A DNA stretch of 64,000 nt from the NCBI GenBank assembly GCA_934317005.1, contig CAKREB010000014.1:26789-90788 (forward strand), in the 5' to 3' direction. Shown one piece after another: positions 35,176 through 43,897 of this stretch. The notes below the pieces were generated by a model. The model saw nothing but the letters and a program-made list of their open reading frames with translations. It was not told where the DNA came from and searched no databases. This DNA is from an uncultured Lachnospiraceae bacterium (GTDB taxonomy: Bacteria > Bacillota > Clostridia > Lachnospirales > Lachnospiraceae). The stretch's first letter is position 1; each line of letters opens with the position of its first letter. The position numbers were made by a program, and so were the translations under genes.

Positions 35176-36501
35176 ATGAATAAGGATTTGACGGTGGGAA
35201 AGCCGGATCAGGTTCTTTGGAAATTTGCACTGCCACTTTTTGGCAGTGTAATTTTTCAGCAATTGTATAACATTGCGGACAGCTTTGTGGCAGGAAAGTT
35301 CGTAGGAGAGGAAGCTCTGGCAGCAGTGGGAAACTCTTATGAGATCACGCTGATCTATATTGCATTTGCCTTTGGCTGTAATATAGGATGTTCCGTAATC
35401 GTTTCGCAGCTATTCGGTGCAAAGAAGTGGAAAGACCTAAAGACAGCAGTCAGCACAACTTTTATAGCCAGTGCAGTGTTATGTCTGCTGTTAACCGTGC
35501 TTGGCCTTACTTTTGGACGGCAGATGCTTGATCTGATCCAGACACCGGATAATATTATGGAAGATTCTGCATTGTATTTATCTATTTATACCGCAGGTCT
35601 TGTTTTTTTGTTCTTTTATAATATTGCGACCGGAATCTTCTCGGCTTTGGGTGATTCGAAGACACCGTTTATTTTTCTGGCGATTTCTTCGACTGCTAAT
35701 ATTGCTGTAGACATCTTTTTTGTCACAGTACTGCACATGGGAGTGTCAGGCGTTGCATGGGCAACCTTTTTGTGTCAGGGAATCAGCTGTGTTTTAGCAA
35801 TCGTGGTTGTCTTTGGACGTTTAAAAAAGCTTCCGGTTGCAGGAAAGCATGTGTGGTTTTCGGGAAGGATCTTTAAAAAGATTGCCGTGATCGCTGTGCC
35901 AAGTATTTTGCAGCAGAGCTTTATCTCGGTTGGAAATATCATGATACAGAGTGTGATCAATGGATATGGTTCAGGAGTGATCGCCGGATATGCGGCAGCA
36001 ATCAAGCTTAATAATATGGTCATCACTTCCTTTACAACACTTGGAAATGCTATGTCGAACTTTGCTGCACAAAATATGGGAGCGCGTAAGCTTGAGCGTA
36101 TCAAAGAAGGATTTCGTGCCGGTTTAAAGCTGATCTATCTGATCTGTGTTCCGATTGTTCTTTTATATCTTTTGGCAGGAAGAATGCTTGTACACATTTT
36201 TATGGATACCAGTACCGGAACTGCCATAGATACCGGTGTGATCTTTCTTCGGATCGTAGTGCCATTTTACTTTATTGTGGCAACGAAGCTGATTGCTGAT
36301 GGTATTTTGCGTGGAACCGGTGCGATGAAGGAATTTATGATCGGAACCTTTTCAGATCTGATCCTGCGAGTGCTGCTTGCCATTCTTTTTTCAAAAGAGT
36401 TTGGGTCAGTCGGAATCTGGTGCGCATGGCCATTTGGATGGACAATCTCAACAATCATATCTGTATGCTTTTATAAGAAGGGTGTCTGGAAAAAAGCTTG
36501 A
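35176..36501 (+). CDS. MATE-family efflux transporter
   Basis: 441-residue, 12-segment membrane antiporter. Start block WKFALPLFGSVIFQQLYNIA, then VGEEALAAVGNSYEI, and a second half beginning with SILQQSFISVGNIMIQSVIN. MATE proteins expel drugs or metabolites against Na+ or H+. 18 bases after the hydrogenase gene with AAAGGAAG, so possibly co-transcribed. Substrate unknown. Confidence 0.92.
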   Translation: MNKDLTVGKPDQVLWKFALPLFGSVIFQQLYNIADSFVAGKFVGEEALAAVGNSYEITLIYIAFAFGCNIGCSVIVSQLFGAKKWKDLKTAVSTTFIASAVLCLLLTVLGLTFGRQMLDLIQTPDNIMEDSALYLSIYTAGLVFLFFYNIATGIFSALGDSKTPFIFLAISSTANIAVDIFFVTVLHMGVSGVAWATFLCQGISCVLAIVVVFGRLKKLPVAGKHVWFSGRIFKKIAVIAVPSILQQSFISVGNIMIQSVINGYGSGVIAGYAAAIKLNNMVITSFTTLGNAMSNFAAQNMGARKLERIKEGFRAGLKLIYLICVPIVLLYLLAGRMLVHIFMDTSTGTAIDTGVIFLRIVVPFYFIVATKLIADGILRGTGAMKEFMIGTFSDLILRVLLAILFSKEFGSVGIWCAWPFGWTISTIISVCFYKKGVWKKA

Positions 36502-36621
36502 CTCTCGTATCATACAAGACTTTATACTGAATCCATATACAAAACATAGTGACAACAGTTTTCTGTCGATTTCCGGCAGAACATGGGATGGTACTAAAGT
36601 ATCAGAAAGGACGGAAAAGAT

Positions 36622-37773
36622 ATGGATGCATTTGAATTTTTTATGCCTACACAGGTTGTGTTTGGAAGAGGAAAGGTTTCAGAAGTTGGAGAGAGAGCAA
36701 AGGCGTTTGGTGATAAGGGACTGGTTGTAACAGATAAGGGACTTTTGGCAATAGGACTCGTGGACAGAGTGCTGCACAGTCTTGATAAAGCAGGCGTTTC
36801 TTATCTGGTCTGGTCTGATATCGTACCAAACCCAAGAGATGTTGATATTGAGCGTGGTGCTGCTTATGCGATCGAACAAAAGATTGACTATATGATTGCA
36901 ATCGGTGGCGGTTCTGCGATGGATACGGCAAAGGCGATTGGTGCGATCATGACAAATGGCGGTAAGTGTGAAGACTGGTACGAAGGTAACTTAGAAAAGC
37001 CGATCGCACCGCTTATCTGTATTCCAACGACATGTGGCACCGGAAGTGAAGTGACGCATGAATCTATCGTAAATAATACAAAAACACTGGAGAAAGATTG
37101 TATCTGGGGACCGATGGTGAGTGCATCCTTAACAATATTAGACAGTGAGATGCTTGACAAACTTCCTGCTAAGATATTATCATCTACAGGAATGGATGCA
37201 TTGACGCATGCAGTGGAGGCGTATGTCTGTAAGGTGAGCAATCCACTGACAGATGCGTTAGCAATTCAGGCAATCGAAATGATTGGAAAAAACATTGTCA
37301 AAGCGGTCAATGAGCATGATAGTGAGGCATTGGATGCTATGCTTGCAGCAAGTACTATGGCAGGAATGGCATTTGGAAACTCGGATGTAGCCAGTGTACA
37401 TTCTATTTCGGAGGCACTGGGTGGCTTTTATGACATTCCACATGGTGTTGCCAATGCTATGATGTTAGCTCCGGTATCCCGCCTGAGTATTGCAGGTGCA
37501 CCGGAAAAATATGCAGATGTCGCAAAGGCACTTGGCATAGACATAGAAGGAATGGACACGGTGGCAGCAGCAAATGCCGGTGTCGATTATATACAAAAGC
37601 TTAGTGATACCTTAAACATCCCTCGTTTTTCAGAGCTTGATATTGTAGATCCGAAGGATTTTCCACGTCTGGCTAAGACGGCTGCCAATGCAGATGAAAC
37701 ATTTGACAATCCGGTCTTGATGAAGGAAGAAGATTTCATTGCATTGTTTGAAAAGCTGTATGCGGAAAAATAG
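36622..37773 (+). CDS. Iron-containing alcohol dehydrogenase
   Basis: 383-residue group III dehydrogenase. NAD-binding AIGGGSAMDTAKAIG (about 95-109), ICIPTTCGTGSEVT, and Fe ligands in DALTHAVEAYV and the HSISEALGGFYDIPHGVANA block. Likely reduces an aldehyde or ketone to an alcohol in fermentation; close to butanol or lactaldehyde reductase types, but the substrate is not evident. AGAAAGGA ribosome site. Stands alone between MATE and DUF1275 genes. Confidence 0.93.
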   Translation: MDAFEFFMPTQVVFGRGKVSEVGERAKAFGDKGLVVTDKGLLAIGLVDRVLHSLDKAGVSYLVWSDIVPNPRDVDIERGAAYAIEQKIDYMIAIGGGSAMDTAKAIGAIMTNGGKCEDWYEGNLEKPIAPLICIPTTCGTGSEVTHESIVNNTKTLEKDCIWGPMVSASLTILDSEMLDKLPAKILSSTGMDALTHAVEAYVCKVSNPLTDALAIQAIEMIGKNIVKAVNEHDSEALDAMLAASTMAGMAFGNSDVASVHSISEALGGFYDIPHGVANAMMLAPVSRLSIAGAPEKYADVAKALGIDIEGMDTVAAANAGVDYIQKLSDTLNIPRFSELDIVDPKDFPRLAKTAANADETFDNPVLMKEEDFIALFEKLYAEK

Positions 37774-37883
37774 ATCATTTCTATTTTGAACATAATTGCA
37801 CACGTATCCATTGAAAAGAGATCTTTAGGCGAAAGCCTGCAGATCATACAAAAGAATATTGGTAGAAAGAAGGTTACTGTGCA

Positions 37884-38582
37884 ATGAAGCAGAACATAGG
37901 AAAAAAATGGTATCAGCGTCTGTTATCCGAAAAACAGATGTCAGAGGCTTTTATCAGTAGTGCCTTTCTGGCGCTTTCAGGCGGCTTTCAGGATGCGTAC
38001 ACGTATAATACGCGCGATGAGGTCTTTTCCAATGCACAAACAGGAAATGTTGTGCTAATGAGTCAGCATTTTATGACAGGGGACTGGTATAATGGTCTAC
38101 GTTACTTGTTTCCACTGCTTGCCTTTGCAATGGGAGTCTTTGCGGCGGAGCAGATCCAGAGCAGATTTCGTTATGCAAAGAAGCTGCATTGGCGACAGGG
38201 AGTTCTTTTAGTGGAGATATTGATCCTGCTTGTGGTTGGTTTTATTCCGCAGACATATAATATGCTTGCTACAGTGTTAGTTTCTTTTGCATGTGCGATG
38301 CAGGTACAGAGTTTTCGTAAGGTCAACGGTTATTCCTATGCCAGTACAATGTGTATTGGCAATCTGCGAAGCGGAACAGCTGCATTTTCTCTGTTTTTAC
38401 GGGAGCACAAGCCGGAACAGAAAAAGCAGGCAATGTATTACTTTGGGATTATCTTACTTTTTGCGATTGGTGCAGGAATCGGAGGTAATCTTTCGCTGCG
38501 CTTTGGAATACATATGATCTGGATTTCAAGTATCTGTCTGATGATCAGCTTTTTGCTTATGCATCTGGAGAAGTTCCGGTAA
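37884..38582 (+). CDS. DUF1275 (YoaK-like) membrane protein
   Basis: 232 residues, about six membrane segments. Family signature FLALSGGFQDAYTYNTRDEVFSNAQTGNV is cut here to its core, SGGFQDAYTY and NAQTGNVV, plus NGYSYASTMCIGNLRSGT. Function of the family is unknown, perhaps small-solute transport. Own terminator downstream. Confidence 0.88.
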   Translation: MKQNIGKKWYQRLLSEKQMSEAFISSAFLALSGGFQDAYTYNTRDEVFSNAQTGNVVLMSQHFMTGDWYNGLRYLFPLLAFAMGVFAAEQIQSRFRYAKKLHWRQGVLLVEILILLVVGFIPQTYNMLATVLVSFACAMQVQSFRKVNGYSYASTMCIGNLRSGTAAFSLFLREHKPEQKKQAMYYFGIILLFAIGAGIGGNLSLRFGIHMIWISSICLMISFLLMHLEKFR

Positions 38583-38599
38583 ACAATCAGATATAATTT

Positions 38600-38638
38600 A
38601 TACCCTCTTTACAGAAAATCTATAAAGAGGGTATTTTT
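38600..38638 (+). terminator. Terminator after the DUF1275 gene
   Basis: ATACCCTCTTTA / TAAAGAGGGTAT, perfect 12-bp stem, 11-base loop, TTTTT. Confidence 0.88.
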
Positions 38639-38644
38639 AATGGA

Positions 38645-38697
38645 GTAGGAAATAGAAAATTGTTTGTACAGTAGTGGAATATCAGTGTTGGCGGTTT
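38645..38697 (+). repeat. Degenerate copy of the dispersed hairpin element
   Basis: GTTTGTACAGTAGTGGAAT with a preceding GAAAATT matches the head of the element seen at 47151, 53592 and 55998, but the hairpin part is not kept. Confidence 0.4.
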
Positions 38698-38728
38698 TAC
38701 TTTAAATTTTTTAGGAGAAAAGTAAGTG

Positions 38729-39244
38729 ATGCAGGAAAAGAACATAAGAGAAAAAAGTCAAAAAGAAAATGAAAGTAGGAAAAAAGAATATTCTGCTTCG
38801 ATGAAAGATACTGTATTATATGCGTGGAAAGCGACCATTCCGATCATGGCAGGATATATTGTTTTGGGAAATGTGATTCCATTCAAAACGACGGGAATTG
38901 ATTTTGCAATGACAGCACTTTTCCTTACAATACTGATCGATCAGTGGGAAAGTGTAAAGGAACACAAACCGGCACTGACGGGAAATTTGATCTCACTTGT
39001 TGTTGTTTTTCAAAAAAGGACACCGGAACCAATTGTATATCTGGGAGAGGTTTTGCCCTATGCCGTGATGGGAATGCTTGTTGTGTACTGTCTGCGGGGC
39101 ACAAAGTTTTTATCAGGAAATCATGGGATACCTGAAGTTGTTTCCTGCGTCATCGTCTTTGTGTTACATAAGTGGAAACATAATACATTGCTTTCCATTC
39201 TTGCAGGAACGGTATGCTATATGCTGTTGGTGCAAAATCTGTAG
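38729..39244 (+). pseudogene. In-frame fusion remnant of azlC and azlD (branched-chain amino acid exporter)
   Basis: 171 residues that look like pieces of two genes. Residues ~25-48 (DTVLYAWKATIPIMAGYIVLG) are the start of AzlC; ~55-95 (GIDFAMTALFLTILIDQWE, HKPALTG) are from its C-terminal half with about 90 residues missing between; from ~105 (FQKRTPEPIVYLGEVLPYAV, MLVVYCLRGT, GIPEVVSCVIVFVLHKWKHN) it is AzlD without its N-terminus. Full AzlC plus AzlD would need about 340 residues in two genes. The frame stays open throughout, so a short hybrid membrane protein could still be made. RBS AGGAG is intact. Confidence 0.7.
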
Positions 39245-39342
39245 CGTTTTGTGGCTTGACAAGATAGCGAGAGTTCCATAAGATAGATTTTGAGCATAAA
39301 ATGGGAAGGTTAAGATGATAGGAAAGAAGGAGGAACATTACA

Positions 39343-39648
39343 ATGGTAAAGCATGTGATTTTATGGACACTAAAAGAGGAATACTCCAAGGAGGAGAAAG
39401 AAAATATCAAGAAAGGGATCAAGGAAGGACTGGAAGGTCTTGCCGGAAAGATTCCAGGACTGGTAAGCATTCAGGTAAACATCAATGGGCTGGCAAGCTC
39501 TAATGCAGATCTGATGTTAGATTCTACCTTTGAAAGTGAAGAGGCATTAAATGGATATGCGACACATCCGGCACATGTAGCAGTGGCAGATGGGAAAGTA
39601 CGCCCTTATACGGCAATCCGTTCATGCCTAGATTATGAGGTAGAATAA
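39343..39648 (+). CDS. Dabb-family (stress-responsive alpha/beta barrel) protein
   Basis: 101 residues with the Dabb fold: MVKHVILWTLKEEYSKEE, then LDSTFESEEALNGYATHPAH and the end RSCLDYEV. Small dimeric barrels of unknown or varied function. Strong GGAGGAAC ribosome site. Flanked by the azl remnant and the YhgE/Pip gene; no functional link visible. Confidence 0.9.
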   Translation: MVKHVILWTLKEEYSKEEKENIKKGIKEGLEGLAGKIPGLVSIQVNINGLASSNADLMLDSTFESEEALNGYATHPAHVAVADGKVRPYTAIRSCLDYEVE

Positions 39649-39720
39649 GAAATTGAAGTTTCAAGGTGGGAATCACTATGCAGATAGTGAGAGATATGTT
39701 GCAAAGTGAAAGGAGCAGAC

Positions 39721-42393
39721 ATGATTAAAAACGAATGGAAAAGCTTGTGGCAGAACAAGTTAATGATACTTGTTGTCGTTGCAATTATCGCAATTCCAGT
39801 CATCTATGCCGGATTATTTTTGAAATCGATGTGGGACCCGTATGGTCAGGTCAAAAATCTTCCGGTTGCTGTAGTCAACAATGACGTTTCGGTAGAGTAT
39901 GAGGGAAAGACACTCAAGGTTGGAGAGGAATTGGTAGACAAATTAAAGGATAACGATTCTCTTGCCTTCAACTTTGTGGATGCAGATGCAGCAAAGCAGG
40001 GATTAAAAAATGGAACCTTTTATATGGTAATAACGATTCCAAAGGATTTTTCAAAAAATGCTTCAACGGTTATGGACAAAGAGCCAAAGAAGATGAAGCT
40101 GACGTATCAGACGAATCCGGGAACAAATTATATTGCATCTAAGATGAGTGAAACGGCACTGAGTAAGATTAAGGCAAGTGTAGCAGAAGAAGTGACAAAG
40201 ACTTATTCAGAAACCGTATTTGACCAGATTACAACAATCGGGGACGGAATGCAGGATGCAGCGGACGGAGCGAAGGAATTGCAGGATGGAATTACTTCTG
40301 CAGCAAAGGGAAGTAATAAGATCACGACGAACTTAAAGACGCTTGCAGAAGGTGCAAAGGATCTGGCAGATGGAACCGGTACCTTAAAGGATGGAATCAA
40401 AAGCTACACGGATGGGGCAGATAAGATCGGTGCAGGGGCAAAAACTCTGTCCGATGGAACGGCTGCTTTGAAAAGTGGAACAATCACATTACAGACAAAG
40501 GGTAAAAAGTTTACAGATGGTGTTAACACGCTGTCAGGTGGTGTGACATCCTATGTAGATGGTGTGGAACAGGTTTCAAATGGCTTTAAACAGTTGGCTC
40601 CATTGCAGAAGTTAGGGGATGTGTCAAAGGGAATCAGTCAGTTAAATACAGCTGTTACAAAAGGTTCTAAGACGAGTCCGTCACTGATTGCCGGAGTGAC
40701 CAGCCTAAAGGATGGAATCGGGACGATCAAGACACAGGTAGATGGTGCGGCAACACAGCTTGGAACGTTATCGGAAAGCATGACGAAAGCTTCCCAGACG
40801 ATTCAGGCAGCCAGTGATGGAATTGCAACGGCAAATGAAGGTATTACAACGGCAGCAACACTTTCTAGTCAGGGAGCACAGCTTGTAGGTGCCGGTGTGA
40901 AAGCTTTTTCCGGTGCTAATACATCTATTCAGACAGCGAATGATTCGATTGCAAGTGCAATTGAAGTTTTGGAAAAAGCTAAGGCAAACGGAGCTTCGGT
41001 AGATGATGAGCTGGCAGCCTTAAAAAAGATTGGAACGATTGACGGTGTAACAGTGGATACGACCGGCATGCAGAAGGTCAGTGCAGGTCTGACACAGTGT
41101 TCGACAGCATTATCTGCAGTTCCTGAAAAATTAAAGCCGGCTGTAGATGGCTTGTCAGCAGGAGCAAAGCAGATGGAGGCAGCTGATCCGGCAGCTTCGA
41201 TGAAAACTTTAAGTGCAGCCTTACAGACAGCGTATACGGGCGCGGAAAGTCTGGAAACGGGAGCAAAGCAGGTATCAGCAGGTCTGACAACATTGGAAAG
41301 CAGCACAGCCTCTTTCCCAAAAGCTGCAGCAGGTATTAAGACTTTAAACAATGGCTTAAAGAAGCTTACCGCAAATGATAAAAAGTTAAAAAATGGTGCA
41401 GCGGCTTTAAAGAAGAGTACACCAACTGTTACAAAGGGAATTAAGACACTTGCCGATGGTGCCGTAAAGCTTAATGCAGGTGCAAAAGAGCTTTCTAACG
41501 GTACAGACACGCTTACAGCTAACAATACTACACTTTTAAATGGAACAGATGATCTGTCAGACGGTGCAACTAAGATTTCAGATGGTGCTAAGAAGTTATA
41601 TGATGGTTCAAAAGATTTAAAGAGTGGTATGGGTAAGCTAAAAAGCGGCTCAAAGAAATTGCACGATTCTATTCAGGATGGTGCGGATGAAGTAAAAGAA
41701 GTTGATGCAACAGATAATACGTATGACATGTTTGCAAGTCCGGTTCAGGACAAGGAAACAAAGATTACGCATGTAGAGAACAATGGTCATGCAATGGCAC
41801 CTTACATGATGTCAGTAGGACTTTGGGTAGGATGTCTGGCATTTTGTCTGTTATATCCACTGGTTACTTATAAAGGTGAGTTAAAGTCCGGTCTTGCCTG
41901 GTGGGCAAGTAAGGCAACCGTGTTATATCCGGTAGCCATCCTGCAGGGAATTGTATTGATCCTTGTGCTGAATAAGGTAGTCGGCTTCCATCCGGAAGAG
42001 TTTGGAAAGACAGTCGCATTTGCATGCCTTGCAGCAGTTACCTTTACTTCTATCATGTATTTCTTTAATATCTGGCTTGGCAAGGTTGGAAGCTTTTTGA
42101 TGCTGGTATTCATGGTAGTACAGCTTGCAGGCTCGGCTGGAACCTATCCGGTGGAATTATCACCTGGCTTTGTATCAAAGATTCATGATTATATGCCGTT
42201 TACTTATACGGTAAATGCTTTCCGAAGCACGATATGCGGAGGAGAAAGTATTGAAAAGTCTATTATTGTACTGAGCATTTTGTTTGTACTGTTTACGGCA
42301 ATTACAATTATCTCTTTCCATTTCAAGGGAATTGCCAAGAAAAAGGGCATTATGCTTCCTTATGACTGGTTAGAGGAACATGGTCTGGCATAG
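39721..42393 (+). CDS. YhgE/Pip-type membrane protein
   Basis: 890 residues. N-terminal helix (about 13-35, KLMILVVVAIIAIPVIYAGLF is its core), the Pip N-terminal domain (LPVAVVNNDVSVEYEGKTL, FYMVITIPKDFSKN), then ~450 residues of repeats rich in Gly, Ala, Ser and Thr (L-x-D-G-x-x-x-L pattern, heptad-like) and five or six C-terminal membrane segments (about 695-880) of the ABC-2 permease type ending KGIAKKKGIMLPYDWLE. Relatives include phage-infection protein Pip and ESX/T7SS-associated YueB. A phage receptor or protein-export role is possible. AAAGGAG precedes the ATG at 39721. Confidence 0.9.
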   Translation: MIKNEWKSLWQNKLMILVVVAIIAIPVIYAGLFLKSMWDPYGQVKNLPVAVVNNDVSVEYEGKTLKVGEELVDKLKDNDSLAFNFVDADAAKQGLKNGTFYMVITIPKDFSKNASTVMDKEPKKMKLTYQTNPGTNYIASKMSETALSKIKASVAEEVTKTYSETVFDQITTIGDGMQDAADGAKELQDGITSAAKGSNKITTNLKTLAEGAKDLADGTGTLKDGIKSYTDGADKIGAGAKTLSDGTAALKSGTITLQTKGKKFTDGVNTLSGGVTSYVDGVEQVSNGFKQLAPLQKLGDVSKGISQLNTAVTKGSKTSPSLIAGVTSLKDGIGTIKTQVDGAATQLGTLSESMTKASQTIQAASDGIATANEGITTAATLSSQGAQLVGAGVKAFSGANTSIQTANDSIASAIEVLEKAKANGASVDDELAALKKIGTIDGVTVDTTGMQKVSAGLTQCSTALSAVPEKLKPAVDGLSAGAKQMEAADPAASMKTLSAALQTAYTGAESLETGAKQVSAGLTTLESSTASFPKAAAGIKTLNNGLKKLTANDKKLKNGAAALKKSTPTVTKGIKTLADGAVKLNAGAKELSNGTDTLTANNTTLLNGTDDLSDGATKISDGAKKLYDGSKDLKSGMGKLKSGSKKLHDSIQDGADEVKEVDATDNTYDMFASPVQDKETKITHVENNGHAMAPYMMSVGLWVGCLAFCLLYPLVTYKGELKSGLAWWASKATVLYPVAILQGIVLILVLNKVVGFHPEEFGKTVAFACLAAVTFTSIMYFFNIWLGKVGSFLMLVFMVVQLAGSAGTYPVELSPGFVSKIHDYMPFTYTVNAFRSTICGGESIEKSIIVLSILFVLFTAITIISFHFKGIAKKKGIMLPYDWLEEHGLA

Positions 42394-42502
42394 GATAGTA
42401 TAGTATGACAATAGCATAGTGGATAGAAAATATGACTTGCTTTTTTACGATAATCGTGTTAGAGTAATCATGTTTCAAGTTTGAAACCACAGAGTGAAAC
42501 GT

Positions 42503-42556
42503 AAGGTTCACGAAGGGGTACACCACCGCGGGTGTATTTCTTCGTGAACCTTTTTT
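42503..42556 (+). promoter_or_regulatory. HMP-PP riboswitch (thiS motif) embedded in a terminator
   Basis: A perfect 13-bp terminator stem AAGGTTCACGAAG (42503-42515) / CTTCGTGAACCTT (42540-42552) with T-run encloses a GC-rich internal segment GGGTACACCACCGCGGGTG. It lies about 95 bases before thiS, in a thi operon that lacks a TPP riboswitch. This is the architecture described for HMP-PP riboswitches (formerly the thiS motif), where a tiny aptamer is built into the terminator stem. Assignment rests on position and architecture; I cannot check it against the covariance model. Confidence 0.65.
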
Positions 42557-42649
42557 GTTTTATATGAACCTGTTTGTTCCTTTATAGGATGCAAAAAGGA
42601 AAAATGATTACTGCACAGAGGATGTTTGCACAAGATGGGAGGTGTCGGA

Positions 42650-42853
42650 ATGGAAATTCAGGTGAACGGAAAGAAGATGAGTTTAGACGAGAGCATCAGC
42701 TTAGAGGAGTTAGTCAAAAGGATGGATCATGACAAGCGAAGAATCGCAGCAGAAGTCAATTTAGAAATTATTGATAAGGAGCATTATGACAGTGTCATGC
42801 TAAAAGAGGGCGATATTGTGGAAATCGTTTCTTTTATGGGTGGCGGTTGTTAA
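42650..42853 (+). CDS. thiS: Sulfur carrier protein ThiS
   Basis: 67-residue ubiquitin-like carrier that donates sulfur for the thiazole ring as a C-terminal thiocarboxylate. MEIQVNGKKMSLDESISLEELV is its start (core VNGKKM) and the end is EIVSFMGGGC. The Gly-Gly end is followed by one extra Cys, which would have to be removed or by-passed before activation. GGGAGG precedes the ATG at 42650. First gene of thiS-thiG-thiH-tenI; no thiF is present here. Confidence 0.93.
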   Translation: MEIQVNGKKMSLDESISLEELVKRMDHDKRRIAAEVNLEIIDKEHYDSVMLKEGDIVEIVSFMGGGC

Positions 42854-42973
42854 TATCATGCCTGAGCAATCTAATAATTGCAGTGTTTTTAGCGGCTCTG
42901 AGCGTATTTGTATCAGAGCCGGTTAAAGATAAAAGAAAAATACCGGTGCTTATGGCACAGAAAAGAGGAAATT

Positions 42974-43756
42974 ATGAGTGATACAGTTTGTAAAGAAGAT
43001 AAGTTAGTGATTGGAGGACATAGCTTTGATTCCCGTTTTATCCTGGGATCGGGCAAATATTCATTGGAGCTGATTCAGGCAGCGGTAGAGCATGCCGGAG
43101 CACAGATGATCACATTGGCACTTCGCCGTGCAAATGAGGGTGGTGTGGCAAATATTTTAGATTATATACCGGAAGGTGTTACTCTTCTTCCGAATACATC
43201 GGGAGCAAGAAATGCAGATGAGGCAGTCCGCATCGCAAAGCTTTCCAGAGAGGTTGGATGTGGAAATTTTGTCAAGATTGAGATTATGCGTGACAGCAAA
43301 TATCTGTTACCGGACAATGCCGAAACGATCAAGGCAACAGAAATCCTTGCAAAAGAGGGATTTGTCGTAATGCCATATATGTACCCTGATCTGAATGTAG
43401 CAAGAGATCTGCAGGATGCCGGGGCAGCAGCTGTAATGCCGCTTGCGGCACCGATTGGAACGAACAAGGGACTTTGCACAAAAGAATTTATTAAGATTTT
43501 AATTGATGAGATTGATCTCCCGATCATTGTTGATGCCGGAATTGGTTCTCCTTCGCAGGCATGTGAGGCAATGGAGATGGGAGCAGCAGCCGTTATGGCA
43601 AACACAGCAATCGCAACAGCAGGAGATATCGTGCAGATGGCAGAGGCATTTAAGTTAGCAATCAATGCCGGACGTCAGGCATATTTATCCGGTCTGGGAC
43701 GTGTGATGGAAAAGGGCGCCAGTGCCTCTTCTCCACTGACCGGATTTTTACGCTAA
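42974..43756 (+). CDS. thiG: Thiazole synthase ThiG
   Basis: 260-residue TIM-barrel enzyme that assembles the thiamin thiazole from deoxyxylulose 5-phosphate, dehydroglycine and ThiS thiocarboxylate. Family blocks: [54 protein letters not shown] and the phosphate site [21 protein letters not shown] at 42974 follows GAGGAAAT. Uses dehydroglycine made by ThiH, encoded next, which fits an anaerobe. Confidence 0.97.
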   Translation: MSDTVCKEDKLVIGGHSFDSRFILGSGKYSLELIQAAVEHAGAQMITLALRRANEGGVANILDYIPEGVTLLPNTSGARNADEAVRIAKLSREVGCGNFVKIEIMRDSKYLLPDNAETIKATEILAKEGFVVMPYMYPDLNVARDLQDAGAAAVMPLAAPIGTNKGLCTKEFIKILIDEIDLPIIVDAGIGSPSQACEAMEMGAAAVMANTAIATAGDIVQMAEAFKLAINAGRQAYLSGLGRVMEKGASASSPLTGFLR

Positions 43757-43897
43757 GGTGTAAGAGGAGTGTTTGAGGGAAAATATCTGTTAAATGGAAG
43801 TAACAACACGAAAGATAAGTGCATAGGTGCAAAATCTGTAGAGTGCACACAAATACAGATAAAAAATAAAATACTGTGTGCAGAAATGAGGACAACA

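Noticed and set aside
40929..41525. 198-codon - strand frame opposite the YhgE repeats
   Set aside because: Ala/Phe/Ser-rich mirror of the repetitive coding strand; not a gene.
42430..42600. TPP riboswitch or T-box in front of thiS
   Set aside because: The TPP blocks (CTGAGA, ACCCTTTGAACCTGA) are absent, and the ACCGCGG-like piece reads CACCGCGG inside a terminator loop without T-box stem I or the upstream AGTA and GNTG parts. The HMP-PP type fits better.
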